Shown in pieces: positions 1-6,337 of a DNA stretch of 10,795 nt. This DNA comes from an uncultured Gammaproteobacteria bacterium (GTDB lineage: Bacteria > Pseudomonadota > Gammaproteobacteria > SZUA-140), in NCBI GenBank assembly GCA_945788675.1, contig CALZMY010000139.1:1-10795 (forward strand). Reading direction: 5' to 3'. A program made the translations under genes and the position numbers. Under the pieces are notes generated by a model. That model made no database searches. It was given only the letters and a program-made list of their open reading frames with translations, and had not been told where the DNA came from. How positions within the stretch are numbered: position 1 is the stretch's first letter; each line of letters begins with the position of its first letter.

Positions 1-275
1 TAGTGGTGCTGGATCGAATCGGCCGGGGTCGCGAGCGCCTCAATGGTATGTGTCGATGAAGTTGGGTTGAGGCCACTATGCAGTAGAAACTCGAAGCTGC
101 CGGTTGCTGCGATCTCATCGGGCAGGGTGATGGTGTCGCTGGCGGTGATTGTGGACGTTTCGGGTTCCAGCTTGATCGAGAGCTGATGGTGGATCACCTC
201 CGCGGCGTGGGCGCTCGTGAGTGAGGCGAGCGTGATCAAACCAGTCAGCAGCAGAGAAAAAAGTCGTCTAGTCAT
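1..275 (-). CDS. Exported protein, probable M1-family metallopeptidase N-terminus (partial, runs off the window)
   Basis: Reading the minus strand from ATG at 275-273 gives 91 codons without a stop up to the window edge, so only the N-terminus is present. Residues 1-25 form a clear signal peptide: MTRR, then a hydrophobic run (LFSLLLTGLITLASL), then a cleavage-type SAHAA. The mature protein should therefore be periplasmic or outer-membrane. The next stretch, beginning VIHHQLSIKLEPET and continuing through ITASDTITLPD, has the alternating beta-strand pattern of the N-terminal domain of M1 aminopeptidase-like proteins, which start with a 'substrate strand, conversion, D.I.LP' sequence. The HEXXH zinc site that would settle this lies outside the window. 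An AAGGGA ribosome site (290-285) sits 9 bases before the ATG. The gene is divergent from the TolB-like gene at 403, sharing a 127-bp upstream region. Start and export are fairly secure; the family call is tentative. Confidence 0.6.
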   Translation of the reverse strand, partial: MTRRLFSLLLTGLITLASLTSAHAAEVIHHQLSIKLEPETSTITASDTITLPDEIAATGSFEFLLHSGLNPTSSTHTIEALATPADSIQHH

Positions 276-402
276 CGGTAGCTGTCCCTTGTGAGTTAGT
301 CTCATCATAGCCCAACTTAGCAGTCAATCAACAGGCGCAGCGGAGGAGGGAACACTTTTTGCAGTTCACAGGCATGGACTCATTAATGATGGAGAATGAA
401 TA

Positions 403-1488
403 ATGAAACCGGGTATTCGCGGAGTGATTTTGCTACTGTTTTGCATCACAAGTCTATCGCTGCTAGCGCATGAGGCGCAATCGCCATTCATACCAGTGGT
501 CGATGCGTATACCGGTTGGGAGATTAAAAAGCGCGTGCTTTCTGAGCCTGATGAATTGCCGATCTGGCAACTTCCAAATGTTGATCGAGCCGTTGAGTCT
601 TATTTTTCTCCGGACAGTAAGCAGTTGATATTTTACGCGAAATCAAAAGCGACAGAGGCATATCACATCAATATTGCGAGTATCGACGGGCGCAGTGTGC
701 ATGCGATTAATGATGTGGGGAATGATGCCTGTTCATTTTTCTTCCCCGATAATAAACGCGTTGTGTTCACCTCCACCAAAGATAATCTCGATATGCCGCG
801 TGGCAACTGGTCGCAGGTGGGCGACTATCCGCAGGGGGCGGAGCTCTATACGGCGAATGTTGATGGTAGCGACGTCAAACGTCTGACTGAGAATCGCCAG
901 TATGACGCTGAGGTGTCGGTGTCACCTGATGGTAAGTGGGTGCTGTTTACCCGCGAAACCAACGGCATGCTCGACCTGTGGCGCATTCGCCCAGACGGTC
1001 GTGACGAGCAGCAGATTACCCATTCACCCGATCTGCAGGAGGGTGGTGCGTTCTATATGCCTGACAGTGAAACGATCATCTTTCGTGCCTGGTCGAAGGC
1101 CGAACAGGATAAGCGTGGCCACGGCATGGATATCTACACCATCAAACATGACGGTTCGGAACTGACACAAATTACCAACGACGGCCAGGTCAACTGGGCG
1201 CCATTTCCGGCGCCGGACGGCAAGCACTTCGTCTTCGCTAAAATGTTGCCGCCCTATAATTTCGAGATCTACCTGATGAACATCGAGACTGGCAAGCAGA
1301 CCCGCCTCACCCATAGCGATGCCTTCGACGGTTTTCCATCGATCTCACCCGATGGCAAGCTGATGTCGTTCTCATCATCGCGCAGCGCTGAGAAAGGCTC
1401 GCGCAAGCTGACGATCTTTTTGATGGATATTAGTTCGTTGGGGGTGGGGCCGGTGGTGGAGTCGCAGGTGGCATTGCTGGCGCAGTAA
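403..1488 (+). CDS. Periplasmic TolB-like WD40/PD40 beta-propeller protein
   Basis: A 361-residue protein with an N-terminal signal peptide (MKPGIRG, hydrophobic 8-21, likely cut near LLA-HEA) and no lipobox, so it is probably soluble in the periplasm. It carries about six PD40 repeats of the form S-P-D-G-K-x-(I/V)-x-F: FSPDSKQLIFYAKS near 68, FFPDNKRVVFTS near 113, SPDGKWVLFTR near 174, MPDSETIIFRAW near 219, APDGKHFVFAK near 270 and SPDGKLMSFSSSR near 315. This predicts a six-bladed propeller like the C-terminal domain of TolB; the TolB N-terminal domain is absent or short, so it is not a true TolB. Such proteins bind partners or substrates; no catalytic residues are recognisable. GGAG at 391-394 lies 8 bases before the ATG. 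The gene stands alone and ends at a strong terminator. The exact role is unknown. Confidence 0.85.
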   Translation: MKPGIRGVILLLFCITSLSLLAHEAQSPFIPVVDAYTGWEIKKRVLSEPDELPIWQLPNVDRAVESYFSPDSKQLIFYAKSKATEAYHINIASIDGRSVHAINDVGNDACSFFFPDNKRVVFTSTKDNLDMPRGNWSQVGDYPQGAELYTANVDGSDVKRLTENRQYDAEVSVSPDGKWVLFTRETNGMLDLWRIRPDGRDEQQITHSPDLQEGGAFYMPDSETIIFRAWSKAEQDKRGHGMDIYTIKHDGSELTQITNDGQVNWAPFPAPDGKHFVFAKMLPPYNFEIYLMNIETGKQTRLTHSDAFDGFPSISPDGKLMSFSSSRSAEKGSRKLTIFLMDISSLGVGPVVESQVALLAQ

Positions 1489-1504
1489 TGACTTAGTGTT
1501 CCGA

Positions 1505-1529
1505 GGGGGAGAAGCGCTCCCCCTTTTTC
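1505..1529 (+). terminator. Rho-independent terminator of the TolB-like gene
   Basis: A perfect 7-bp stem (GGGGGAG at 1505-1511 and CTCCCCC at 1517-1523) with loop AAGCG is followed directly by five T residues (1524-1528), 16 bases after the TolB-like stop codon. It separates that gene from the DUF3800 region. Confidence 0.9.
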
Positions 1530-1557
1530 TTGTTACAAATTCTTGATCATCAGTTGT

Positions 1558-1615
1558 TATTAAAGGCTGCCTTTAATATGGCGTGTTAGGCTGTGATTAT
1601 TAAAGCCAGGCTTTA
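1558..1615. promoter_or_regulatory. Pair of related palindromes upstream of the DUF3800 gene
   Basis: Two odd-centred palindromes share the pattern AAAG, two G/C, one central base, two G/C, CTTT. The first is perfect with 10-bp arms (1558-1578, arms TATTAAAGGC and GCCTTTAATA, centre 1568). The second has 7-bp arms (1601-1615, TAAAGCC and GGCTTTA, centre 1608). The centres are 40 bp apart, close to four helical turns, as expected for a cooperative dimeric operator. A weak promoter-like TTGTTA (1554-1559) with 17-base spacing to TATGGC overlaps the first palindrome. The sites could equally be mRNA hairpins or the edge of a mobile segment. Symmetry is seen directly; the function is inferred. Confidence 0.4.
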
Positions 1616-1693
1616 GCGCCGTGCATATTGATCCTTGTCGGTTCATTGGTCACAATGAGCCTCTACCATTTATTTAGGACAAGGAGTGTCCGT

Positions 1694-2343
1694 GTGTTTG
1701 TCTTTCTCGATGAATCGGGTGATCTCGGTTTTGATTTTTCTAATAAACGCCCCTCTGAAAAATTCGTTATCACTCTGTTGGTGTGTGACAGCAAAGAGGT
1801 AGCGGATGGCTTTAGAAGTGCTGTAAAGCGTACCTTAAAAAATAAACTCAACCATAAAAAGAGTTGTACGCGATATGTGGAAGAGCTTCATGCTAAAGAT
1901 TTAACGTTATCTATAAAGCAGTATTTTTATCGGCAGTTGAGAAATGACGATTGGCGGCTGTATTCAGTAGTGCTAAACAAACGTCGCGTCTATGATCATC
2001 TTACTACGGTTGCTGGCCGTAAAAAATTGTATAACTTTCTTTCCAATTTTCTATTGAGTCGAGTTGATCTGAGTAAGGCAACCCCATCAGTTACACTCGT
2101 TGTTGATAAGTGTAAAATAAAGAGGAGATAGAAGATTTTAACCAATATATGGTGAATCAGCTTGAAGGGCGTTTACCTCTTAATGTACCGCTTCACATGC
2201 GCCATGAAGATTCAAAAACCAGTGCGGGGCTGCAAGCAGTAGATCTCTTCTGTTGGGTGATATTCAGAAGGCATGAGCGGGGAGATACTGAGTGGTACTC
2301 CATTTATGCGGATAAGATAGCGCTGGAAACGAGGTATCTGTAA
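1694..2343 (+). pseudogene. DUF3800 domain protein, broken by a one-base frameshift
   Basis: Translation most likely starts at GTG 1694, because AAGGAG (1681-1686) lies 7 bases upstream and the protein then begins MFVFLDESGD, the DUF3800 hallmark at the very N-terminus. This frame stops at TAG 2129-2131. The remaining family sequence continues in another frame from about 2116 to the TAA at 2341-2343: N-K-E-E-I-E-D-F-N-Q-Y, then MRHEDSKTSAGLQAVDLF, which matches the C-terminal 'H.DSK...GLQ..DL' signature. Adding one A to the four-A run at 2114-2117 (context TGTAAAATAAAGAGG) restores one reading frame of about 216 residues, a usual length for the family. The gene is clearly AT-richer than its neighbours, suggesting recent transfer. 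DUF3800 proteins have an RNase H-like signature and often occur near defence genes, but their function is not established. A sequencing error in the A-run cannot be excluded. Confidence 0.75.
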
Positions 2344-2751
2344 GTAGGCTGATAGTATCTCTGAATTTGAAGCAAAAAAAAGACGGACCCACATGGCGCC
2401 ACATTCCCGATACTTAGCTAACCGATGGATAGGAACATATCAGGCACACCACAGGAATTACCCGTCTGGACATATCATCGGCATTTTGAGGGCGAAAATC
2501 AAGTCGGTTTTTAGGGGGAGTAGGGTAAGCTCCCTGCAATTTCGCTGTTCGGCGCTCGTCACCCCGTCATCCCGGTAGCCAGCTTTTTGGGGGGTGCAGC
2601 CTCTGTGCGCGTGGCTTATTACTGAGCGGTAATATTTACATTGAATCCATGGGGTTAGTTCGCCACAATGGTCTGTGGGGAGGCTAGATTCAGAGTACGC
2701 TTACTCTGAACCTATGTAGTTTGATAATAATAAGGTTTTAGATTCAAAAAG
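2344..2751. other. Intergenic stretch without a convincing gene
   Basis: About 400 bp between the DUF3800 remnant and hsdM. A 61-codon open frame at 2393-2578 has no ribosome site and no recognisable protein features. Another frame ending near 2410 reads KQKKDGPTWRHIPDT then stop, which might be a displaced C-terminal tail of the DUF3800 protein. Short repeats include GGGAG with CTCCC (about 2516-2540) and a CACCCC/GGGGTG pair around 2560-2600. The only strong structures are the inverted repeat and promoter-like sequence close to hsdM, listed separately. Confidence 0.5.
2689..2710. promoter_or_regulatory. Perfect inverted repeat upstream of hsdM, probable operator
   Basis: Arms TTCAGAGTA (2689-2697) and TACTCTGAA (2702-2710) are perfect 9-bp complements around CGCT, 42-63 bases before the hsdM start. 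No T-tract follows, so it is not an intrinsic terminator. It overlaps the -35 position of a weak candidate promoter (TTACTC at 2701-2706, 16-base spacer, GATAAT at 2723-2728). A dyad here would suit a dimeric repressor, as used by some R-M control proteins, but no such regulator gene is in the window. Symmetry is seen; the role is inferred. Confidence 0.45.
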
Positions 2752-4896
2752 ATGACCACCAACGAAGAACAACAATTTCTCGACAGCCTCGATAAAAAAC
2801 TCTGGACCAGTGCGGACAAGCTTCGCTCTACCCTTGATGCCGCGCAGTACAAACATACCGTACTGGGTTTGATCTTCCTCAAATACGTTAGTGATTCGTT
2901 TGATATCCGTCGTGAAGAACTCACCTCTCAGTTCAGAGACGAAGGCAGCGACTACTACCTCGATCCCGCAGACTTTGGCGGTGCGGATAGTACGGCGTAC
3001 CAGGACGAGATCGATAGCGAACTAGAACAGCGGGACTACTATGCCGAGGCCAATGTGTTCTGGGTGCCTAAGACAGCGCGTTGGGAATTTCTGCAAAGCA
3101 GCAACAAAGTGGTTATCACCAGCGAGATCGAAGTGGGTGAGGGCAATGCTAAAAAGAAAATCCGCTCTGTCGGCCAGTTAATCGATAATGCGCTGGAAGC
3201 AATCGAGGTTGATAACCCCAAACTCAAAGGCGTGCTTAACAAACGCTACACCCAGTTACAGATTGATCAGGCCAAGCTGGGTGAGTTGATTGATCTCGTC
3301 GCGACCATCCCGTTTGCGCACGAAAGCCTTAGCAGTAAAGATATCCTCGGCCATGTCTATGAATATTTCCTCGGTCAGTTCGCGTTGGCGGAGGGTAAAA
3401 AGGGTGGTCAGTTCTACACCCCTAAGTCGATTGTGAGTTTGATTGTGCAGATGATGGAACCCTTTAAAGGGCGCGTCTATGACCCCGCGATGGGTTCGGG
3501 TGGTTTCTTTGTGCAGTCGGAACACTTCATCTCCGAGCATCAGGGGCGCATTGGTGATGTCTCTATCTATGGTCAGGAGTACAACCACACCACCTGGCAA
3601 CTGGCGGCGATGAACATGGTGATCCGCGGTATCGACTTTAATTTTGGTAAAGAGCCTGCCAACACCTACACCAATGACCAGCACCCTGATCTGCGTGCTG
3701 ACTTTGTGATGGCCAATCCGCCGTTTAATATGAAAGAGTGGGATGTGGGGGTGGATGACAACGACCCGCGCTGGAAATATGGCCGCCCGCCATCAGGCAA
3801 CGCCAACTTCGCCTGGTTGCAACATATGCTCTATCACCTGGCACCTAATGGTAGTTTAGGTCTGTTATTAGCCAACGGTTCGATGAGTTCCAACACCAAC
3901 AACGAAGGGGCGATCCGCAAGGCGCTGATCGAGAATGACCTGGTGGAGTGTATGGTCGCACTGCCCGGTCAGCTTTTCACCAACACCCAGATCCCCGCCT
4001 GTATCTGGTTCCTCACCAAGAATAAAAAAGAACGCACCACCGCCATGGGCAGAGCCCTGCGTGACCACAGCGGCGAAGTGCTGTTTATCGACGCTCGTAA
4101 CCTCGGTTATATGAAAGATCGTGTCCTGCGCGACTTCAATACAGAAGACCTGGAGAAGGTGACCAATGCCTATCACGCATGGCAATCCCTCATCCCCAAC
4201 CCTTCTCCCAAAGGGAGAAGGGAGCCCTTAAGTCCTCTCCCTCAGGGAGAGGATTTAGGTGAGGGTGAAAAGAAAGAGCGCCTAAAGTTACCCGCCACAT
4301 TATTAGAAAACGCACGAAAACTGCGCAAAGAACAAACTGATGCAGAAGCCTTGCTCTGGCAGCTTTTAAGAAGTCGACAACTCAATAACGCCAAATTTCG
4401 TCGTCAGCATCCGCTATCACCCTATATTTTGGATTTTTACTGCCATGAACATAAGTTGGCTATCGAGTTGGATGGTGGTCAGCATGGCACTGTTGAAGGT
4501 AAAGCTCAGGATGAAAAAAGGACTCGTTTTCTAAATGAGCGGGGAATAAAAATTTTACGTTTTTGGAATAATGATCTGTTTGAAAATACTGAAAGCGTAT
4601 TGGGTGTGATATATCAAGCACTGCTCCCTCACCCTGGCCCTCTCCCAGAGGGAGAGGGAAGTTACGAAGATATCCTCGGCTTCTGCAAATCAGCCACCCT
4701 GGAGGAAATCACCAAACACGACTTCGTCCTAACCCCTGGCCGTTACGTCGGAGCCGCTGCCGAGGAAGACGACGGCGAACCCTTCGCAGAAAAAATGGCC
4801 CGTCTCACCATGCAACTGAAAACCCAGTTTGATGAAAGCGACCGGCTGGAAGCTGAGATTAAAAAGAACTTGGCGGGGTTGGGTTATGAGTGTTGA
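2752..4896 (+). CDS. hsdM: Type I R-M methyltransferase subunit HsdM with an internal DUF559 nuclease domain
   Basis: HsdM is the AdoMet-dependent N6-adenine methyltransferase of a type I system and works in an M2S complex. Residues 1-140 are the helical N-terminal domain (start LDKKLW...ADKLR). The catalytic domain follows: the adjoining GGQFYTP segment (218-224), AdoMet motif DPAMGSGG (244-251) and catalytic NPPF (322-325). The family core runs to YHAWQ (residue 478) and resumes with SYEDILGFCKSATLEEI and LTPGRYVG, ending in a coiled-coil-like tail. Between them, residues 479-636 are foreign: a repeat-encoded peptide (SLIPNPSPKGRREP), a complete DUF559 domain (about 516-624), and a second repeat-encoded peptide (PHPGPLPEGEG). 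The total of 714 residues compares with about 500-560 for the family. All core motifs are intact and the insertion is in frame, so a functional enzyme is plausible. The start has no good ribosome site but matches the family N-terminus. The gene overlaps hsdS by 11 bp. Confidence 0.93.
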   Translation: MTTNEEQQFLDSLDKKLWTSADKLRSTLDAAQYKHTVLGLIFLKYVSDSFDIRREELTSQFRDEGSDYYLDPADFGGADSTAYQDEIDSELEQRDYYAEANVFWVPKTARWEFLQSSNKVVITSEIEVGEGNAKKKIRSVGQLIDNALEAIEVDNPKLKGVLNKRYTQLQIDQAKLGELIDLVATIPFAHESLSSKDILGHVYEYFLGQFALAEGKKGGQFYTPKSIVSLIVQMMEPFKGRVYDPAMGSGGFFVQSEHFISEHQGRIGDVSIYGQEYNHTTWQLAAMNMVIRGIDFNFGKEPANTYTNDQHPDLRADFVMANPPFNMKEWDVGVDDNDPRWKYGRPPSGNANFAWLQHMLYHLAPNGSLGLLLANGSMSSNTNNEGAIRKALIENDLVECMVALPGQLFTNTQIPACIWFLTKNKKERTTAMGRALRDHSGEVLFIDARNLGYMKDRVLRDFNTEDLEKVTNAYHAWQSLIPNPSPKGRREPLSPLPQGEDLGEGEKKERLKLPATLLENARKLRKEQTDAEALLWQLLRSRQLNNAKFRRQHPLSPYILDFYCHEHKLAIELDGGQHGTVEGKAQDEKRTRFLNERGIKILRFWNNDLFENTESVLGVIYQALLPHPGPLPEGEGSYEDILGFCKSATLEEITKHDFVLTPGRYVGAAAEEDDGEPFAEKMARLTMQLKTQFDESDRLEAEIKKNLAGLGYEC
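4186..4253. repeat. Two-hairpin GC-rich repeat, left flank of the DUF559 cassette
   Basis: The first hairpin has 10-bp arms CCCTTCTCCC (4200-4209) and GGGAGAAGGG (4213-4222) with loop AAA, preceded by an outer arm CCCTCATCCCCAA. The second has 10-bp arms TCCTCTCCCT (4233-4242) and AGGGAGAGGA (4244-4253). Positions 4186-4222 are the exact reverse complement of 5538-5574 in hsdS, and the second hairpin also aligns with the other half of that copy, so both are copies of one element in opposite orientation. Confidence 0.85.
4625..4659. repeat. Single-hairpin repeat, right flank of the DUF559 cassette
   Basis: Outer arm TCCCTCACCCTGG is followed by perfect 9-bp arms CCCTCTCCC (4638-4646) and GGGAGAGGG (4650-4658) with loop AGA. 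The hairpin arms and loop are identical to the first hairpin of the hsdS copy (5508-5528). It is translated as PHPGPLPEGEG. Confidence 0.8.
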
Positions 4897-6337
4897 TACC
4901 GACACGTTAGAGTCTCTATGTGAACTAATCGTTGATTGTCCCCATTCAACTCCAAAGTGGACAGATGAAGGAACCATTGTTCTACGAAATCAGAACATAA
5001 GAAATGGTGTTCTAGATTTAAGTTTACCCAGCTATACAAACGAAGAAGATTATCAGAAGCGTGTAAAGCGAGCTGTTCCGCAAGCTGGAGATATAGTTTT
5101 TACACGAGAAGCTCCCATGGGTGAAGTGTGTATGATTCCGGCGGGGCTTAAATGTTGTTTGGGGCAACGCCAAGTTCTATTGCGCCCCAAGTGTTCTGTT
5201 AACGGGAAGTATTTGTTTTGGGCACTTCAGTCGCCATTCGTACAACACCAAATATCGTGGAACGAAGGAACAGGCTCCACTGTTAGCAATGTACGAATTC
5301 CAGTTTTAAAAGCACTTAATATTCCCCGCCATCCTGATCAGGAAGATGAGATAGCAGAAGTGTTATCTAACTTGGCGGATAAAATCCAACTCAACCGCCA
5401 AACCAATCAAATCCTGGAACAGATCGCCCAGGCCATCTTCAAAAGCTGGTTTGTCGATTTCGAACCCGTCAAAGCCAAGATGGAGGCAAAAAGCGCCCTC
5501 TCCCAAGCCCTCTCCCAGAGGGAGAGGGCTGAAGGCCCCCTTCTCCCTTTGGGAGAAGGGTTGGGGATGAGGGAGAGCATGGAACTCGCCGCCATCTGCG
5601 CCATCAGCGGGAAAACAGAAGCCGAACTACAAACCCTCGATGCTGACACACTAAAACAACTCAAAACCACCGCCGCCTTGTTTCCTGATGCGTTGGTTGA
5701 ATCGGAGTTGGGGGAAGTGCCGGAGGGATGGGAGGTTAGAAAGCTATCGGAGGTTGCTGAAAATAACTCAAAAACATTTGATTTTTCGAAAGTTGAAAAA
5801 GTTATTTTTGTGAATACCGGCGATGTTTTGGAGGGTAGGTTTTTACATAGCGAATATTCTTCCAAAGAAGGGCTTCCTGGCCAAGCTAAGAAAGCAATAA
5901 AAATGGATGATATTCTCTTTAGTGAGATTCGCCCTAAGAATAAACGCTTTGCCTACGTGAGCGAAGTTAGCGATGATTATGTGGTTTCTACTAAATTTAT
6001 GGTGATTCGCTCTCTTGGGTGTGTTCATCCTAGATATCTGTATCAGATATTACGGCAGAAGGCGACGATACAAGAGTTCAATATAATCGCTGAATCACGA
6101 TCGGGAACGTTTCCTCAGATCACATTCGATTCCATCGGATATATACCGATAGTCGTTCCCTCGGAATCAATTCAAAATGCATTTATGGAGTTTTTCACAC
6201 CAATTATTGCTGGTGTCGATAGGTTGAACCTTGAGAATGAGACACTAGCCCAACTCCGCGACATCCTCCTACCCAAACTCCTCTCCGGCGAACTCGCCCT
6301 GGATAACACCGAAACCCGCTCGGAGGCGGTGGCGTGA
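4886..6337 (+). CDS. hsdS: Type I R-M specificity subunit HsdS with a repeat inserted in its central linker
   Basis: HsdS recognises the bipartite DNA target and anchors two HsdM. ATG 4886 is preferred because it overlaps the hsdM stop by 11 bp, typical coupling, and puts the first target domain at the N-terminus; a longer open frame upstream reads only hsdM sequence out of frame. The protein is 483 residues: TRD1 about 1-150, central helices about 151-200 (LADKIQLNRQTNQILEQIAQ, then FKSWFVDFEPVKAKME), linker, ALFPD...LGEVPEGW (264-282), TRD2 about 283-430, and distal helices ending LRDILLPKLLSGEL. The two helical segments and their I-(Q/D)-(R)LN...LEQ / LNLENETLAQLRD pattern are the usual internal repeat. 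Residues about 203-231 (SALSQALSQRERAEG onward) come from an inserted GC-rich hairpin repeat and are foreign. Both target domains are AT-richer than the central region, as often seen where these domains are exchanged. The DNA target cannot be read from sequence. Confidence 0.92.
   Translation: MSVDTDTLESLCELIVDCPHSTPKWTDEGTIVLRNQNIRNGVLDLSLPSYTNEEDYQKRVKRAVPQAGDIVFTREAPMGEVCMIPAGLKCCLGQRQVLLRPKCSVNGKYLFWALQSPFVQHQISWNEGTGSTVSNVRIPVLKALNIPRHPDQEDEIAEVLSNLADKIQLNRQTNQILEQIAQAIFKSWFVDFEPVKAKMEAKSALSQALSQRERAEGPLLPLGEGLGMRESMELAAICAISGKTEAELQTLDADTLKQLKTTAALFPDALVESELGEVPEGWEVRKLSEVAENNSKTFDFSKVEKVIFVNTGDVLEGRFLHSEYSSKEGLPGQAKKAIKMDDILFSEIRPKNKRFAYVSEVSDDYVVSTKFMVIRSLGCVHPRYLYQILRQKATIQEFNIIAESRSGTFPQITFDSIGYIPIVVPSESIQNAFMEFFTPIIAGVDRLNLENETLAQLRDILLPKLLSGELALDNTETRSEAVA
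5496..5574. repeat. Two-hairpin GC-rich repeat inserted in frame in hsdS, inverted relative to the hsdM copy
   Basis: Hairpin one has 11-bp arms AGCCCTCTCCC (5506-5516) and GGGAGAGGGCT (5520-5530) with loop AGA. Hairpin two has arms CCCTTCTCCC (5538-5547) and GGGAGAAGGG (5551-5560) with loop TTT, followed by outer arm TTGGGGATGAGGGA to 5574. 5538-5574 is a perfect 37-nt reverse complement of 4186-4222. No DUF559 gene is present in this copy. It is translated within HsdS without a stop. Confidence 0.85.

Larger units (their letters stand above)
4186..4659 (+). mobile_element. DUF559 cassette framed by hairpin repeats, inserted in frame within hsdM
   Basis: The segment is exactly 474 bp (158 codons). 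Deleting it joins TGG CAA to AGT TAC GAA and gives the continuous HsdM family sequence W-Q-S-Y-E-D. Its ends are inverted (TCCCTCA at the left, GAGGGA at the right). The left part holds two hairpins, the right part one. The middle (about 4297-4623) encodes a DUF559 domain: an N-terminal helix ARKLRKEQTDAEALLWQLLR, then KFRRQ, then the probable PD-(D/E)XK/Vsr-like active site formed by D561 (YILDFYC) and E572/D574 (AIELDGGQH), then ILRFWNND. It is AT-richer than the surrounding hsdM. No in-frame ATG, GTG or TTG is well placed for separate translation, so the domain is made only as part of HsdM. Calling it mobile is inference from the repeats and the clean insertion. Confidence 0.7.

Noticed and set aside
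1628..1693. TTG start at 1628 for the DUF3800 gene
   Set aside because: It has no ribosome site and adds 22 residues before the usual N-terminus; GTG 1694 with AAGGAG 7 bases upstream fits much better.
2510..2545. GGGAG/CTCCC hairpin as a terminator
   Set aside because: No T-run follows the stem on either strand.
2393..2578. Plus-strand open frame of 61 codons before hsdM
   Set aside because: No ribosome site, no known motif, and composition typical of noncoding sequence.
3256..3684. Minus-strand open frame of 142 codons inside hsdM
   Set aside because: It lies opposite the conserved catalytic domain and has no domain features.
4186..4659. The HsdM insertion as an intein
   Set aside because: There is no Cys/Ser block A motif, no C-terminal His-Asn before Cys/Ser/Thr, and the ends are hairpin repeats, so self-splicing is not expected.
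4829..4885. Longer hsdS start at 4829
   Set aside because: The extra residues are hsdM coding sequence read in another frame and do not resemble HsdS; ATG 4886 gives the usual short overlap.
4186..5574. Repeated GC-rich hairpins as a CRISPR array
   Set aside because: Only three irregularly placed copies in opposite orientations inside coding genes, with no regular spacers.
5407..5865. Minus-strand open frame of 152 codons inside hsdS
   Set aside because: It is a shadow of hsdS; its length is helped by the stop-poor GC-rich repeat.
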